The notes under the pieces were generated by a model. The model searched no databases, was not told where the DNA came from, and saw nothing but the letters and a program-made list of their open reading frames with translations. The translations under genes and the position numbers were made by a program. From the NCBI GenBank assembly GCA_009823505.1, contig VZQC01006583.1:2114603-2178602 (forward strand): a DNA stretch of 64,000 nucleotides, given 5' to 3'. Source of the DNA: Rhizomys pruinosus. Lineage: Eukaryota > Chordata > Mammalia > Rodentia > Spalacidae. Below are positions 1 to 11,734 of this stretch, in pieces (position 1 is the stretch's first letter; every line of letters starts with the position of its first letter).

Positions 1-45
1 GCATTTGGGGACAGAAACATGACTCTATAGGCCTTTACACATACA

Positions 46-162
46 TACATATATACATACATACATACACAGATACATACGTATGTACATACACACATAC
101 ACACATACATACACACATACATATACATACATACATACATACATACATACATACATACATAG
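46..162. repeat. (TACA)n-type microsatellite
   Basis: An imperfect run of TACA/CATA tetranucleotides with CACA interruptions. It is a simple repeat with no coding signal. Confidence 0.9.
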
Positions 163-677
163 TACAGAAATTTGGTGAGAGGTCGTCAGCAGGCCATCTA
201 ACCGCCCTGGGCCAAATCAGAAGTTACACTGGGGGAACAGGGGCAAGGCTATGCTGAAGTTTTTTAGTGTAAAAGACATGAGAAACACACAGGCTGATTT
301 TATCTCATCTAAAATGATGGAGATAATGACAAGATGTAGAGCAAAGTGCTTTGCCAGTGTAGAGTCCTGTGAGTTGCACCCTGAGCAAGATTCTGCCTTT
401 AAGGAAGTGCTAGGTTTTGTATCACAATGGATTTGAGTGCTCAGTGCAACCATATTCCAGCAGAGGGCAGCAGAGGTCCTGACGTTGCATTCCTACCTGC
501 AGCAGCCTGGCTAATGCTCTGGTTTGTTAGTTAAGGACAAACTGTGAGGTACAGGGGGGTTGGACACAGTGTGGTAACAAGGCGGATGAGCTCTCTGACC
601 TTAAGTGCATGCAGTCAACAGGAGGTCCACAGACCACTAATCGCAGCTCTGAACTGGCAGTGAGGAAAAGCCACAGG
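163..677. other. Unassigned sequence left of the LTR element
   Basis: About 500 bp with short ORFs on both strands that resemble no family I recognise. No splice sites or SINE bodies are clear. It lies downstream of the last Sp110 exon found, so it may be Sp110 intron. Confidence 0.4.
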
Positions 678-682
678 GAAGG

Positions 683-1090
683 TGTTGTAGTTTGTCTTCC
701 ATTGCTGTGACAAAACACTCTGACCAACACCAACTTGGGGAGGAAAGGGTTTATTCAGCTCACATCTCCTGGGTCACAGTTCATCACTCAGGGAGCTCAA
801 GGCAGGAACTCAGGGTAGGAACCTGGAGGCAGGAGCTGAAGCACAGGCCATAGAGGAATGCTGTTTACTGGCTTGCTCCCCTGGCTCATGCCCAGCCTGC
901 CTTCTTATACGGTACACAACAACCTGCCCAGGGTGGCACCACTCATTGTGGGCTGGACCCTCCCACACTGCTTGACCATCAAGACAATTCTCCACAGATG
1001 TGGCCACAGGCCAATCCAATGGAGCCAATTCCCCAATTGAGGCTCCCTCAACCCAGGTGTGTCAAGTTGACACAAAAGCTATCCAGCACA
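683..1090 (+). repeat. 5' LTR of the element
   Basis: Starts TGTTGTAGTTTGTC and ends CTATCCAGCACA. It carries the palindrome GTGTCAAGTTGACAC near its 3' end. It pairs with the copy at 2279-2685. Confidence 0.85.
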
Positions 1091-2278
1091 ATTGACCCCT
1101 TGTCAATTTGACACACAAAACACATCAGTATTAAACCACCACCTTTCCAGATCTTATCCCCAAAGTATGATGTTAACATTAATCACGACCTAAGACAGTA
1201 CAACCTTAAAAGCCCTACAGTCTTTAAAATGTCCAAACATTTAAAAGTTCACAGTCCATTAAAAGTCTCTTAACTGTGGGCTGCTGTAAAATCCAAAACA
1301 AGTACTGTCTTATTTCAAAGGGAAGATTCAGGCACTCTCAAACAAAACCTAAGTCCAGCAAAGTAGGTCAAGGCTGGACACCTGGGATTCGCTCACGATC
1401 TTCTGGGCTCCAAAAGGTCTCGGCAGCTCCCCCTCTCCGACTCTGCCATCCGTGGCACACACAGCTCATCTCGCAGGCCCAGGCTGACTCCATTCCACAC
1501 CTGCCGCTGCTCTTGGTGGTTGTCCCATGGTCCTGGCATCTCCAAAAAGCTGGGGTCGCCACTGAAACTGAGGCAGCACCTTCACCAATGGTCTCTTCTG
1601 ACCTCTCCTGGTGCAAAGCCTCAGCTTCTCTCCATTACCCCTGCAATGAAGACCCCAAGACCCTGGGGTCTTCACTGCAACCGAGGTGCACTTCCACCGA
1701 TGGTCTCTCCTGACCTCTCACAGTGCCAAGCCTTGGCTGCTCTCTGTGACCCCCTCAAATTTCAACACCAGAACCATATAGGAGACTCTTACACACTACC
1801 AAGTCCAGCTTCTGGCTTGAAATGGAGGCTCAGGCCCCTTCTGGAACACAGCTTCTGTGTGCTGACCCTGAAGAAATTCTTCCCAGAAGATTTCACCACA
1901 GTGATGCTGGTCTCTTGTTACTTACAGCTGATTTTTCAGCCCCAGCTAACCAGCATCAATTGTCCCAGTACAACAAAGATTTCCCTTCAGGTTCTGGTCT
2001 TTTGTTACTTACAGCTGATTCTTCAGCCCCAGCTGACCAGAACCCACAGATTACACAATCCTGATGATCTCTGTTCCCCTTTGAAACTAGAAACTTCACA
2101 AGCCAGGCCTCCATCGTCTACAAATCCTTCAGCAAAACTGCTCCAAGCTCCACAGCAACAATCTTTAGGCATTCAATGATCTTCTCAGCCCAAAGTTCCA
2201 AATGCTTCCACAATCCTTCCCCCAAACACCAAGGTCAGGTCTGTCACAGCAATACCCCACTCTTCTGGTACTAATTTC

Positions 2279-2685
2279 TGTTCTAGTTTGTCTTCCATTG
2301 CTGTGACAAAACACTCTGACCGACACCAACTTGGGGAGGAAAGGGTTTATTCAGCTTACATCTCCTGGGTCACAGTTCTCATTCAGGGAGCCCAAGGCAG
2401 GAACTCAGGGCAGGAACCTGGAGGCAGGAGCTGAAGCACAGGCCATGGAGGAATGCTATTCATTGGCTTGCTCCCCTGGCTCATGCCCAGCCTGCCTTCT
2501 TATACGGTACACAACAACCTGCCCAGGATGGCACCACTCATTGTGGGCTGGGCCCTCCCACACTGCTCGACCATCAAGACAATACTCCACAGATGTGGCC
2601 ACAGGCCAATCCAATGGAGCCAATTCTCCAATTGAGGCTCCCTCAACCCAGGTGTGTCAAGTTGACACTAAAGCTATCCAGCACA
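2279..2685 (+). repeat. 3' LTR of the element
   Basis: Starts TGTTCTAGTTTGTC and ends CTATCCAGCACA, with the target duplication GAAGG directly after it. Confidence 0.85.
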
Positions 2686-2690
2686 GAAGG

Positions 2691-3650
2691 GCAGGTCAGG
2701 GAGACTTGCTAGGGAGGAGGATGCCTGTGAGATGGCTGGTAAGGTGAGTTCTGAGGGTGCTGAGAGGAGGGGAGGCAGCAAGGGGGATTTGTTTGGGGTG
2801 TGAGAGGGAGGAGACAGGGAAGGTAGCCCTGAGCAGGCAGGAGGGGAGCACTCCATGCCCAACTGCCCTATGCCATGACTAATCTGGGTGTTCTTAGGAA
2901 AAGGATATTAAGGCACTAAGGACAACTAGACTGAAAACTAGAATTTCTAGAATTTCAAGGTGCTGAGTGCTGTCTGGGAGCTGAGAGGACAGTGGGGACG
3001 GTCCATACACCACCTAGAGGGCACAGAACTCAAGAGAATCCCTGTTGACTCTAATAACTTGGGTTTTGAGTCGAAGAATAGAGAAAGACAGAGGAAAGGC
3101 ACAGGGAAAAGGAAGAGGGAGAGACTGTGAAGGAGAGACCGGGAATACAGAGCTCTACAGGGGTTTGTTTCTTAGTCTGTAAATAACCATTTTTGTGCCC
3201 TGGAGAAGGTAGGTGGGAGAAACCTGGAAATGGCTCAGCAGGGTGAGGCTGAGGTGAGTCTGAATGCACCATGGATCCCTGGTTCCTTGTCTGTTCTCTC
3301 TGGCCCTGAGCTGGATGCAATCCTGATCCAAAAGCTGTTGGATACCCAAGGCTACAACACACATTCCTTCCCTGTGACAACAGAAAAGAGCCTGCCTTGG
3401 CCCCCTATGGTGCTGTCCTGCTCTCCTTTCTCTGGTGTGAAGAGCCCTTTGGCAGGTGGCCTAGAGGACAGGAGTGGTGCTGGTTGGCTCCAGTGTGAAC
3501 CCAGTGGACCACAGGGGACAGCCTTCCTGTTCCTGCTTACCTGTTGGAACCCTTTTCTTCTGTTTTGTTTCTGAACTTGACCAGCTGAATCTTTTTCTCT
3601 TCTCTAAAAATGAAAATAATCTTTTGCAATCAAATACTGATCTATGTCTC
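2691..3650. other. Unique-looking intronic or 3' flanking sequence
   Basis: Purine-rich stretches occur at 2690-2860 and 3070-3140. No exon of the SP family was found here on either strand. If Sp110 runs on past 5071 this is likely intron. Confidence 0.4.
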
Positions 3651-3651
3651 A

Positions 3652-3768
3652 CCACTTTTTTTTTCTTTTTAATAGAATCTTGCTATGTAGCTCAGGCTAG
3701 CTTGGAATTTACAACCTTCTTACCCCAGCCTGCAGACTTCTGGGATTACAGGCATGTGCCTCTATGCC
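3652..3768 (-). mobile_element. Old B1-like SINE
   Basis: Poly-T start, then a diverged reverse-complement B1 body (GCTATGTAGCTCAGGCTAGC, CTGGGATTACAGGCATGTGCC). Confidence 0.7.
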
Positions 3769-3807
3769 TTCTTATTTCTTATTTATTTATTTATTTATTT
3801 ATTATTA

Positions 3808-3952
3808 TTTTTGTCTTTTTGAGACAAGGTCTTCCTTTAGCCACAGCTGGCCTAGAACTCACTATGTAGATCAGGCTGGCCTCAATCTCACAGAGAGCTG
3901 CCTGCCTCTGCTTCTGCAGTGCTGCAATTGGCCTGTGCCATCACACCTGGCT
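3808..3952 (-). mobile_element. B1 SINE
   Basis: Reverse-complement B1: TTTTTGAGACAAGGTCT, then ACTATGTAGATCAGGCTGG. An (ATTT)n stretch lies upstream as a degraded tail. Confidence 0.85.
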
Positions 3953-4067
3953 TCTTGCTACTATTTAAGGGAACATTTTCTGCTTTTTACCACTTTAGGG
4001 AAGTAAGAAAATAATGTAACCTACATGAATAAAATACCCTGTCCCACCTGGAAATGAAAGAGTTGAT

Positions 4068-4250
4068 GGGCAGGAGAGATAGCCTAGCGGTTAAGAGCAC
4101 TGACTGCTCTTGCAGAGGACCCGGGTTCTGGTTAGTGGAAGCAGTCAGCCTCCCCAGGGATAGCTGCCAGCTTTGACATGGGAATTTGAAACCTGTTCCT
4201 TATGTTTGCCTGTCAAATGGCTTATTCACAAAGCCATCTCTTCAGCTCCT
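4068..4250 (+). mobile_element. B2 SINE, 3' truncated or diverged
   Basis: A tRNA-related head (GGAGAGATAGCCTAGCGGTT, then AGAGCACTGACTGCTCTTGC) followed by diverged sequence. Confidence 0.8.
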
Positions 4251-4699
4251 GTAATTTGGATTTTAAGGTGAGGGGATTTATCCTTTCTTCTGGTAACAGC
4301 TAGATATTTGGAAGTCATAACTTTCATGTTAGAGCTCTGTGAGTCTAACACAGTAACTGTACCAATGAAGAGAAGAATACTATCCTTTCTTCCTTCTATG
4401 GAATGTGACAGCAACTTCTACAAGCAAGGGAAGAGCTGAGAGTGGTGAGAGGTGAATTGATGATATCCCGTACCAGCACATCATGGGTGGGCTGTGCTCA
4501 CTCACAGCATGGCTTTTATGTTTTTAATGAGCGTTTCTCTGTTCCTTCTTCCCAGAAAGGTCACATGAGAAACGGCAATTGGAATTCTAGGAAGACCTTG
4601 CCTGGCCACTTTCCTAGTAGTCCACATGATATGCTCAAACCTTGCTCCTCAGCAGGGGTGACGTTGCCCCAAGGAATACAAACAAATCTTACAAATATC

Positions 4700-4853
4700 A
4701 TACATCCAATCCTAGCACCAGGGAGGCAGAGGCTGGTGGATCTCTGTGAGTTCAAGGTCAGTCTGGTCTACAGAGTGAGTTCCAGGATAGTCAGAGCTAC
4801 AGGGAGACCCTGTCTTAAAAATACCAAACAACAACAACAACAACAACAACAAT
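4700..4853 (+). mobile_element. B1 SINE with (CAA)n tail
   Basis: Forward B1 body (AATCCTAGCACCAGGGAGGC, then GTTCAAGGTCAGTCTGGTCT) ending in a run of CAA repeats. Confidence 0.85.
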
Positions 4854-5070
4854 ATCATACATCCATACACAGAGTTTGTACATGGTTAGTATTAGTGATA
4901 TCTATATATCTATATCTATCACAGGAAAAATTGTGATGTGGAAACAAATACCTAAAAGGGGCAGGGATCATGAAAAATAAAGGTTGAGAAAGCATGACTT
5001 AGAATTCAGCAGCCCTGCGTTTTGGTGTCTGCTGGCTGCATTTGGAGACTCCCCAGTTCCTAATTCTTAC

Positions 5071-5151
5071 TGGGCATGATTCTTGCTGTTGTGTTGAGGG
5101 TCTTCTGGGACCTCTTTCCACTATTCATTTCCGAAGTCTCATCGCTAATCT
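5071..5151 (-). CDS. Sp110: Sp110 linker exon (81 bp)
   Basis: The acceptor CTTTTCTTTTACAG and the donor CCCA|GTAAGAATTA bound 81 bp, phase 1 at both ends. The encoded EISDETSEMNSGKRSQKTLN closely resembles the human SP110 stretch EIIDGTSEMNEGKRSQKTPS as I remember it, which identifies the exon. It is the most 3' Sp110 exon recognised here. In the full protein it would precede a second basic repeat and the SAND domain. It is a low-complexity polar linker with no domain of its own. Confidence 0.85.
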
Positions 5152-5604
5152 CTGTAAAAGAAAAGAGCCAATGTTTCTTGCAGATGGAGTTCCATGAGAT
5201 GTCTTCCAGAGACCCTGAAAGGATTATGTACACTTCAGAGCTGAAGGCTGCAGGCTCTAAGACACCGCCACCCCAAGGATGCATCTACCATGAGTCTCCA
5301 GGGAGCACAGTGCAAGGCTGGCCAGCATGAGTCACTCTAATACTGACGTCCACTGCTTCGAGTGGGCCAAAGTCATCTGGGCCCAGGCTTGGGCTCCCAG
5401 GTGAGGTCTGTGAGCCTCTTGGCAGTGGTCCTGGAACCCTGTTTGCACACTCAGGTGCTATTTGCCTTTTCCATGTTTCAACCTTTGCACAGAGGAGTGC
5501 GATGGCAGGGAAAGCTGCTGGTGCCTCAGTTCAAATCAAAGCAGCTCCTCATGCCTTTGCAGGGGTCCTGGCCATTGCTCACAGCCACACTCCCACAGAA
5601 AAAA

Positions 5605-5815
5605 TCCACGTAACTTTATGTATATGAGTGTTTGGCCTGCATGTATGTAAGTGCACCACATACGTACAATACCTGCAGAGGACAGAAGAGGGCACTATAT
5701 CCCCTGAACTGGAGTTATGGATGGTTGTTAGCTGCTGAGTGGGTGCTGGGGACAGAACCTAAGTCCTCTGCAAGAGCAGTTGGTTCTCCTAACCACTGAG
5801 CTGTCTCTCCAGCCC
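5605..5815 (-). mobile_element. B2-like SINE
   Basis: Reverse-complement B2: CTGAACTGGAGTTATGGATG and AACCACTGAGCTGTCTCTCC. Confidence 0.8.
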
Positions 5816-5829
5816 AAAATCCATGTGAC

Positions 5830-6185
5830 TTTTCCAAAAGTCCTTTAATGTTAGCTATTCCTTCCCTGCTCCCCTTAACCCTTCCTGTTCATTCATCTTC
5901 CCCTTTATATCATCGCATTCTATCTCTCCTCCCACGTCCCCCCCATGGCTCTTATCGGTTGGCTCTTTCTAATTGAAACACACTTATCTAAAGATTCAAA
6001 GCTAGCATCTGCTTATGAGAGAGAGCAAGCGATGTTAGTCTTTCTGAGTCTGGGTTACCCCACTGAGGATGACTATTTCCAGTTCGGTCTATTTACCTGA
6101 GAATTTTATAATATTGTCTTTCTTAACAACTGAATAATATTCCATTGTGCAAATGTATCATCTTTTATCATAGAATCTTCTTAAA
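5830..6185 (-). mobile_element. L1 fragment
   Basis: Reverse-complement L1 3' region, recognised from TTTCTGAGTCTGGGTTACC and AATATTCCATTGTGCAAATG. Confidence 0.7.
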
Positions 6186-6639
6186 ATATATACAAATACA
6201 ATATAAAATGTTTAAATGTAGTTACCCTATAATGGGTTTAGTGGCCCTCGTAGGCATCACAGACTAGCAAATAAAAAGCCCAGTGCCAGGAATGGACTAC
6301 CTCTTTTGAAGCATTAGCCAAGGGGATCCCACAGACCCTCAAACAATACTGGCAATTACCATTCCTCTTGGTTTTGCTCCAGAACTTGATGCTATCGCTG
6401 ACTACACTGCACACCTCAGTCAGAGCAAACAGAGGGAACTCAAGCTGCTGCTCACCTTAAAGCTTCATCTCTACTTTGCTAGAACTCGAAGTGATATGTA
6501 CACTATTGAAAGAGAAAAAGTAATCATCTGTCTTACCCAGCTGTGACCCTTGAGAGCTATAATAGTGACTGGCCTGGCAAGATATGGCCTTAGGTGATTG
6601 GATTTAAGGTCCATTTCCTGAGATGGAGCCTGTGATGGT

Positions 6640-6972
6640 TTGAATGAAAATGTCCCCCATAGACTTCAAGTATTTGGACATTTCGTCCCCAGTTTGTGGC
6701 ACTGTTTGGGGAGGGTCATAGAACCTTTAGGACGTATGGCCATGCTGGAGAAAGTGTGTCACTAGGGGCAGGTTTACTTGTTCAAGTAACCCGTGGTTAC
6801 TTGAAGATGTGAGTGCTACATCTGTCACCACCATTATGGACTCTAAGTCTCTACTACCATTATGGACTCTAAGCTTCTGGAATTGTAAGCCAATTTATAA
6901 GTTTTATAAGTTCCTTTTATAAGTTCCCTTGGTCATGGTTTCATCACAACCACAAAATGTAGCTAATACGGA
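6640..6972 (+). mobile_element. MaLR-type LTR (MT/ORR1-like)
   Basis: Starts TGTGATGGTTTGAATGAAAA and continues with CCCCCATAGACTTCAAGTAT. It ends near GTCATGGTTTCATCAC and AGCTAATACGGA, as rodent MT/ORR1 solo LTRs do. The middle is rearranged, with ACCATTATGGACTCTAAG duplicated. Confidence 0.75.
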
Positions 6973-7084
6973 GCCCATGCCTGGTACTGTTATCAGGGCT
7001 AAGAACCTCTGCTAGTCAGTCACAGGCCAAGAGGGGAGAACCCATTACTACTATTCTACTAAATAGATATAGGATTAAGCTGTC

Positions 7085-7735
7085 ACCTAATGATTTATTG
7101 TTATACAGATAGATTAGTGAATCTCGCAACTCTCAGCAGAGAAGCTTCTTCTTGTAGCCGATGACAATTAACAGAGACCCACATGGGTCCACATGTAGAG
7201 ACCGAGAGGCTGTGGAGGGTTCTACCTTAAATGAGACATCACTATGGAAGAGGAAGTGGAAAGTAAAAGTGAGATTCAAACATGGTAGATGACAAGGAAA
7301 CCGTGTTGTCTGGTACAACAGGGCAGTTGCACACATGAGCCTAAAGTGCTTGTGATAGCACACACAAGACCCATGCAGGTGCAGACCTTACTGAGTCCAG
7401 CATGGGTGGGGGCAATGGGCAGGAAGCCCCACCCCTAGCTGAGGAATTTTTGGAACTTGAAAGCTGCTAACAGGAGAGTCAGTTTTCTTTAGGAGTGTGG
7501 CGCCTGTAGGCTGACCAGGCTCCAAGGGATAGAGCCACACCCGAGAGCATTTGTGGTACACAAATTAGATTGGATAGGCCTTAAGAAAAGAAAGATAATA
7601 GAGGACACCAAGTTGAGGTGGCCATAGGGTGAGGGGTGAGAGTAGGTCTGGATATGATCTAAATACATTATATGGGATTCTCAAAGAATCAATAAATTAA
7701 AACAAATTAAAAATTCAGATTCATGTAAGAATATA
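7085..7735 (+). mobile_element. Lx-type L1 3' end
   Basis: Rodent Lx 3' UTR: CAGCAGAGAAGCTTCTTCTT, AGTCAGTTTTCTTTAGG, and the end TTCTCAAAGAATCAATAAA. It is a 5'-truncated insertion in a Sp110 intron. Confidence 0.8.
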
Positions 7736-8011
7736 CTCAAGAACTCAGTGAAAAATATTAAATCTCTACCACTGAGTCCATACACTCTACCACTTTCAAC
7801 TCCATGTCAGTATAAGGCTAGATTTTAGACCTGTAGTTCAACCAAAGCAGCTTCTCATAGCTGAGTTCAAAAGCGACTGCAGGAATCCAGCTCCCTCAGG
7901 AAGCATGAGGTTATTGACATCTACAAGAACATAAAGTGGCACCATTTTTGGTGTCAGAAATATATTTTTATAAAAAGTTATATGGCCCAACATTATTTTA
8001 AATTAAGTGTT

Positions 8012-8222
8012 TTGGGGTCTGGAGATGGCTCACTGGCTAAGAGGACTGGCTGCTCTTGAACAGGACTTACTTGGATTTAGTTCTCAGCACCACATGGGGG
8101 CCGACACCTGACCATAGCTCCAGTTCCTTCTACCACATTCTGATCTCCACAGGCACTGCATGCACAGGTGCACTTACATGCATGCAGGCAAAACACTCAC
8201 ACAGAGAAAAAAATAAAAATAA
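8012..8222 (+). mobile_element. B2 SINE
   Basis: Starts GGTCTGGAGATGGCTCACTG and ends in an A-rich AAAAAATAAAAATAA tail. Confidence 0.85.
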
Positions 8223-8399
8223 GGCATCTGGGAGCTTTCCCACGCCTGCCTTGGTGAGTTTCCTCTCCCATACTTCCGTGTGCTCTGTGATCTCAGTTCT
8301 GCCAGGACTGTTGGGGATCCTGGGGGCTTTTCTAGACCCTACTTGGTGCACTCCCTTTCCCGTACCATCCTTTAATGCAGCTAGGACTCATGTGGAGCT

Positions 8400-8868
8400 T
8401 TCCCAGACCTGTCTTAGTCATACATCTGTCAACTCTCAGCAGAGAAGCTTCCTGATGCAGCAGATGGTGATTACCACAGAAACCCCGCAACTGGTCAGTG
8501 TGCAGGGGAGAAGAGACTCCAGAGTGCTCACCCTGAACAGGACACCGTTGCAAACTGCTGCCTCCCAGGGCTCAGACATCACTGTGGAAGAGGAAGCAGA
8601 AGGAGCTTCCCAGACAGTGCTCAGTTACTCATATGAACGCACAGCCATGGCCACAGCGCACAGTGCCAAGAACGCTCAAGCAGACAAAATCCCAGCATAG
8701 ACCTGGGAAGTGGTAAGAAACCCCAACACAACCCTAGGAATTCTTGGCAACCCATGGCTGCTGGGAAGGGAAGTCAGGTCCATTTAAAAGGACACTCTTG
8801 GTAGGCTGACCAGGATCCAGTGGAGGGACCCACAGTGAAGGGCACTGGGAAGCACAAACATCTCTGTA

Positions 8869-8903
<35 letters not shown>

Positions 8904-9045
8904 CATATATATGTATCAGAGTGCAAGAAGTCTGGTGGGGGATTAGCATGGACAGGGCAGATATGAGAAGGGATCTAAATATGATCAAAATATATTGTAC
9001 GGATTTTGCAAAAATTTAATAAAAACATTATTTTGGTCAAAAAAT
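8400..9045 (+). mobile_element. Second Lx-type L1 3' end
   Basis: Same repeat family and orientation as the copy at 7085-7735: CAGCAGAGAAGCTTCCTGAT, ACTGTGGAAGAGGAAGCAG, and the end CAAAATATATTGTACGG. It contains a (GT)n run. Confidence 0.8.
8872..8902. repeat. (GT)n microsatellite
   Basis: About 15 GT dinucleotides inside the L1 3' end. Confidence 0.9.
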
Positions 9046-9494
9046 GATTATGACTCTTATTTTCTCATTGTCTAGCTATAAATAACAAGGTCTCCTCCCT
9101 TCAGATTTACTGACAAAATAAAAATTTCTTGACCAAAAAAATGCATCTTAAATTATTAGTTTTCATTTTGAGTAAGGTAGGAACAGGTAGGCATGAACAA
9201 CGGAAACAAACGCCCTGGGAATTCTTAGTGATTCTTAAGATGTAAACTGGGAACGGAGTTTGAGAACCTAAGCACGGTGACCTGTCGCTGTGAACGCAAC
9301 AGCTTCTCCCACAGAAGCTCAGCTGTGACTGATCGCTGCCCTCTCTTCCCAGCCTCTCACACCCCAGCAGCCTTCTGGGTGCTTCTCTTCTGCTGTGGAG
9401 TTCACATGTCAACCCTCCCTGCAGTGGCTCCAGGAGACCCTCCCACACTGAGACACTGAGCTATGCAGGTGGTCCGTCCCACCCTTAGCCCTAC

Positions 9495-9659
9495 CTCCTG
9501 ATCTGGATGCCTGGGCACTCTGAGCCCTTGTCTTCTGAGTGCTTCTCACCACCTTCAAGGTCCTGGTTGAGTGGTCCTTCCTTGGACTCCCCTCATCTGT
9601 GGGTCCAGAATCCACCTCTTTGAGCTTCTCTTCAGCTCCATGCATGGGCAAGGCTGATT
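9495..9659 (-). CDS. Sp110: Sp110 basic linker exon (165 bp)
   Basis: The acceptor TTCTTTACCCAG and the donor CAGGAG|GTAGGG bound 165 bp, phase 1 at both ends. The peptide includes MHGAEEKLKEVDSG, then STRTLKVVRSTQKTRAQSAQ. It parallels the human SP110 block with HGIQKKL and TRAQKARTECA as I remember it. It is rich in Lys, Arg, Ser and Thr and carries no catalytic motif. In SP110 this region lies between the acidic linkers and the SAND domain. Confidence 0.87.
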
Positions 9660-10535
9660 CTGGGTAAAGAATGATTGTGAATGGTTTAAATGCAGGTCTC
9701 CAATGTCCCTGTTCTTCCTCCCTCCACAGACTTCCCTTCCCGCTTCCCCCGCCCCTTCAGATCTCTGTACCCCTCTATCACACTTTTACTGTTTCTTTTT
9801 CCTGTGTGCACTACCCTGTCTCACCCTAAATCAACCATCCCTTCTCACTCCAGGTATCTCTTGTTAAATTAACCAGGTATACTGGGGGAATCCCAGAGCA
9901 GCAGGCCGTATTTCCTGATTCCTTTTGTTGACCCTGAACTGTGAGCAACCCTGTCAAAGCTGAAGTGGCACCGCCCTTGATTGCTTAGGCAGAAGGGAAG
10001 GCCTTACACTTAGTACCTGTGTTGAGCACAGTACATCCACAGATCCACAGGGGCCTCCCTCTTGTGAGGAAGTGTAGCAAATCAAAGAATTGACAGGCAA
10101 AGCCCAGCAGGGTATGGTGAGGCCAGAGGCTCTGCAGTGCTGGGGCTGGAAGGGGAGTGGACTTCACTGGGGAGAGGAGACAACTGTTCTCACTGGCTGG
10201 GACTTGGGAAGCTGGTTCATGCAGGATGGCCACAGTCCATTGGCACAAAGACTGTTCTCCAGAGGTCAGCAGGGGTGGGGGGGCAGTCCCATGCAGTGTC
10301 CCCCACTGGAGGATCTTTTCCATTGTACCTCAAAATAACAAAACTGTTTCTGTTTCTATTCTCCCTCTAGTACAGAAAGACGGCTGTCCCCTCGTGTATA
10401 TAAAGAGGAAGTGCTGGCTCTCTACCCTGTCTATGAACTGGGCCAGCCCATAGGAGGGGAGGCTGCTCACGGTTCCCTCACCAGTTGCCCTTCCCTGAAC
10501 CCATTGGCAAAACTGGTCTGGTGACATTTAAAACC
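9660..10535. other. Sp110 intron, mostly non-repeat
   Basis: A pyrimidine-rich stretch is followed by GC-richer unique sequence. An exon-like plus-strand acceptor near 10370 (TTCTATTCTCCCTCTAG) leads into no recognisable family sequence. Confidence 0.4.
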
Positions 10536-10537
10536 AG

Positions 10538-10690
10538 ATCATTTTAATCCTAGCACTTGGGAGGCAGAGGCAGGTGGATCTTTGTGAGTTCAAGGCCAGC
10601 CTGGTCTACAGAGAGAGTTCCAGGACAGCTGGGGCTACCAGGAGACCCTGTCTCGAAAAGACCAAAAAAAAAACAAAACAAAAAAACAGA
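10538..10690 (+). mobile_element. B1 SINE
   Basis: Forward B1: TTTTAATCCTAGCACTTGG and GTTCAAGGCCAGCCTGGTCT, with an A-rich tail. Confidence 0.9.
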
Positions 10691-10957
10691 TCATAGCATT
10701 GCTCAGAGCTCCTCAGTGTCTTCCCATAGCATTCTGAGCAAAATTCAGCCCAGCTCTCCAGCCCAGCATGAGCCTCCTGCAGCCCCCAGGCTCCCTCCTT
10801 CCCCAGTTTTACCTTGTGGGTGGCATTTTTTCTGACGTCTCCTTTTTGGAACTGACCAAATGCATCTTTTTCTTTTCTTTGCTAAATAGAAAGGGTGAAA
10901 GGTTGTTTTTTTTTTTTTTTACAGTTACAAACGTAGTTTGGCAATCCTTTTTTAAAA

Positions 10958-11126
10958 ATTTATTTATTTATTTATTTATTTTGGTCTTTTTGAGACAGGG
11001 TCTCCCTGTAGCCCCAGCCTTCCTGGAACTCGCTATATAGACCAGGCTGGCTTTGAACTCACTGAGCTCCACCTGCCTCTGCCTCCTGAGTGCTGGGATT
11101 AAAGGGGTGCGCCACCATGCTGAGCT
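10958..11126 (-). mobile_element. B1 SINE
   Basis: Reverse-complement B1 after an (ATTT)n tail: TTTTTGAGACAGGGTCTCCC and GCTGGGATTAAAGGGGTGCG. Confidence 0.9.
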
Positions 11127-11300
11127 TAAATTACATTTTAATGTGTGTGGCATGTGCATGCCACTATGTGTGCAGGTCAGAGGAAATTTGTAGGAATCAG
11201 TTCTTCCTTTCTACCATATGGGTCTCAAGGATGACACTGAGGTGGCCAGGCTGGGCGGCAAGCACCTTTACCATCTTGGTGGCATGGATTTGCCAATCTT
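11127..11300 (-). mobile_element. B3/B2-like SINE fragment
   Basis: Diverged reverse-complement body: TGTGTGCAGGTCAGAGGAAA and GGCGGCAAGCACCTTTACC. It directly abuts the B1. Confidence 0.55.
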
Positions 11301-11594
11301 ACGTGTTAACAATATTCAGCTTTTACTTTTGGTCTGTAAAGCACAGTAGCCAAGTTGCTGTTGCTTTGTGAAGCAAAAAAAAAGTAGGTTTCAGGAGGAT
11401 GGGAGGGATACAGGATTGAGGGAGGTGAGGAAATGGGAGGAAAAAAGGGAGGAAGGGGAGAGGGGGAGAGACAGGAGAGAAGCAGAGACAGTGAGGGTAG
11501 ACATCCCGTTTTATAAAGCTTGGCTGGGGAAAGGAGAAGAGAGACAGGGAGACCACTGATATGAAATAAGCATCAAAGATAAGTTCCTCTGTGA

Positions 11595-11598
<4 letters not shown>

Positions 11599-11642
<44 letters not shown>

Positions 11643-11660
11643 GTGTGTGTGTGTGTGTGT
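11599..11660. repeat. (GT)n microsatellite
   Basis: About 30 GT units with one GC interruption. Confidence 0.9.
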
Positions 11661-11734
11661 ATTCGCAGGCTCGAAAACCAGAGGTCAACATTCGATGCCT
11701 TCCTCAATCCCTCTCCATCTTATTTTATATTTAT

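Larger units (their letters stand above)
683..2685 (+). mobile_element. Complete non-autonomous LTR retroelement with 5-bp target duplication
   Basis: Two direct repeats of 408 bp (683-1090) and 407 bp (2279-2685), each starting TGTT and ending CAGCACA, enclose 1188 bp without a convincing gag or pol frame. The element is flanked by GAAGG at 678-682 and GAAGG at 2686-2690. The LTRs differ by roughly 15 to 20 substitutions plus small indels by eye, so it is not a recent insertion. The interior contains short internal duplications, for example near 1920-1960 and 2003-2043. Structure and target duplication support LTR-type insertion. The family name cannot be assigned from memory. Confidence 0.85.

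Noticed and set aside
1276..2179. 145- and 219-codon plus-strand frames
   Set aside because: They lie in the interior of the non-autonomous LTR element. Their composition follows internal duplications and no gag, pol or env motif is seen.
5100..5330. Possible decayed PHD finger on the minus strand (WNSIC-like text)
   Set aside because: The downstream half is a clean splice-bounded exon matching the SP110 EIIDGTSEMNEG linker. The PHD resemblance spans the intron before it and lacks the Cys/His ligand set.
8056..8700. 214-codon plus-strand reading frame
   Set aside because: It runs across a B2 and an Lx 3' UTR, both non-coding repeats.
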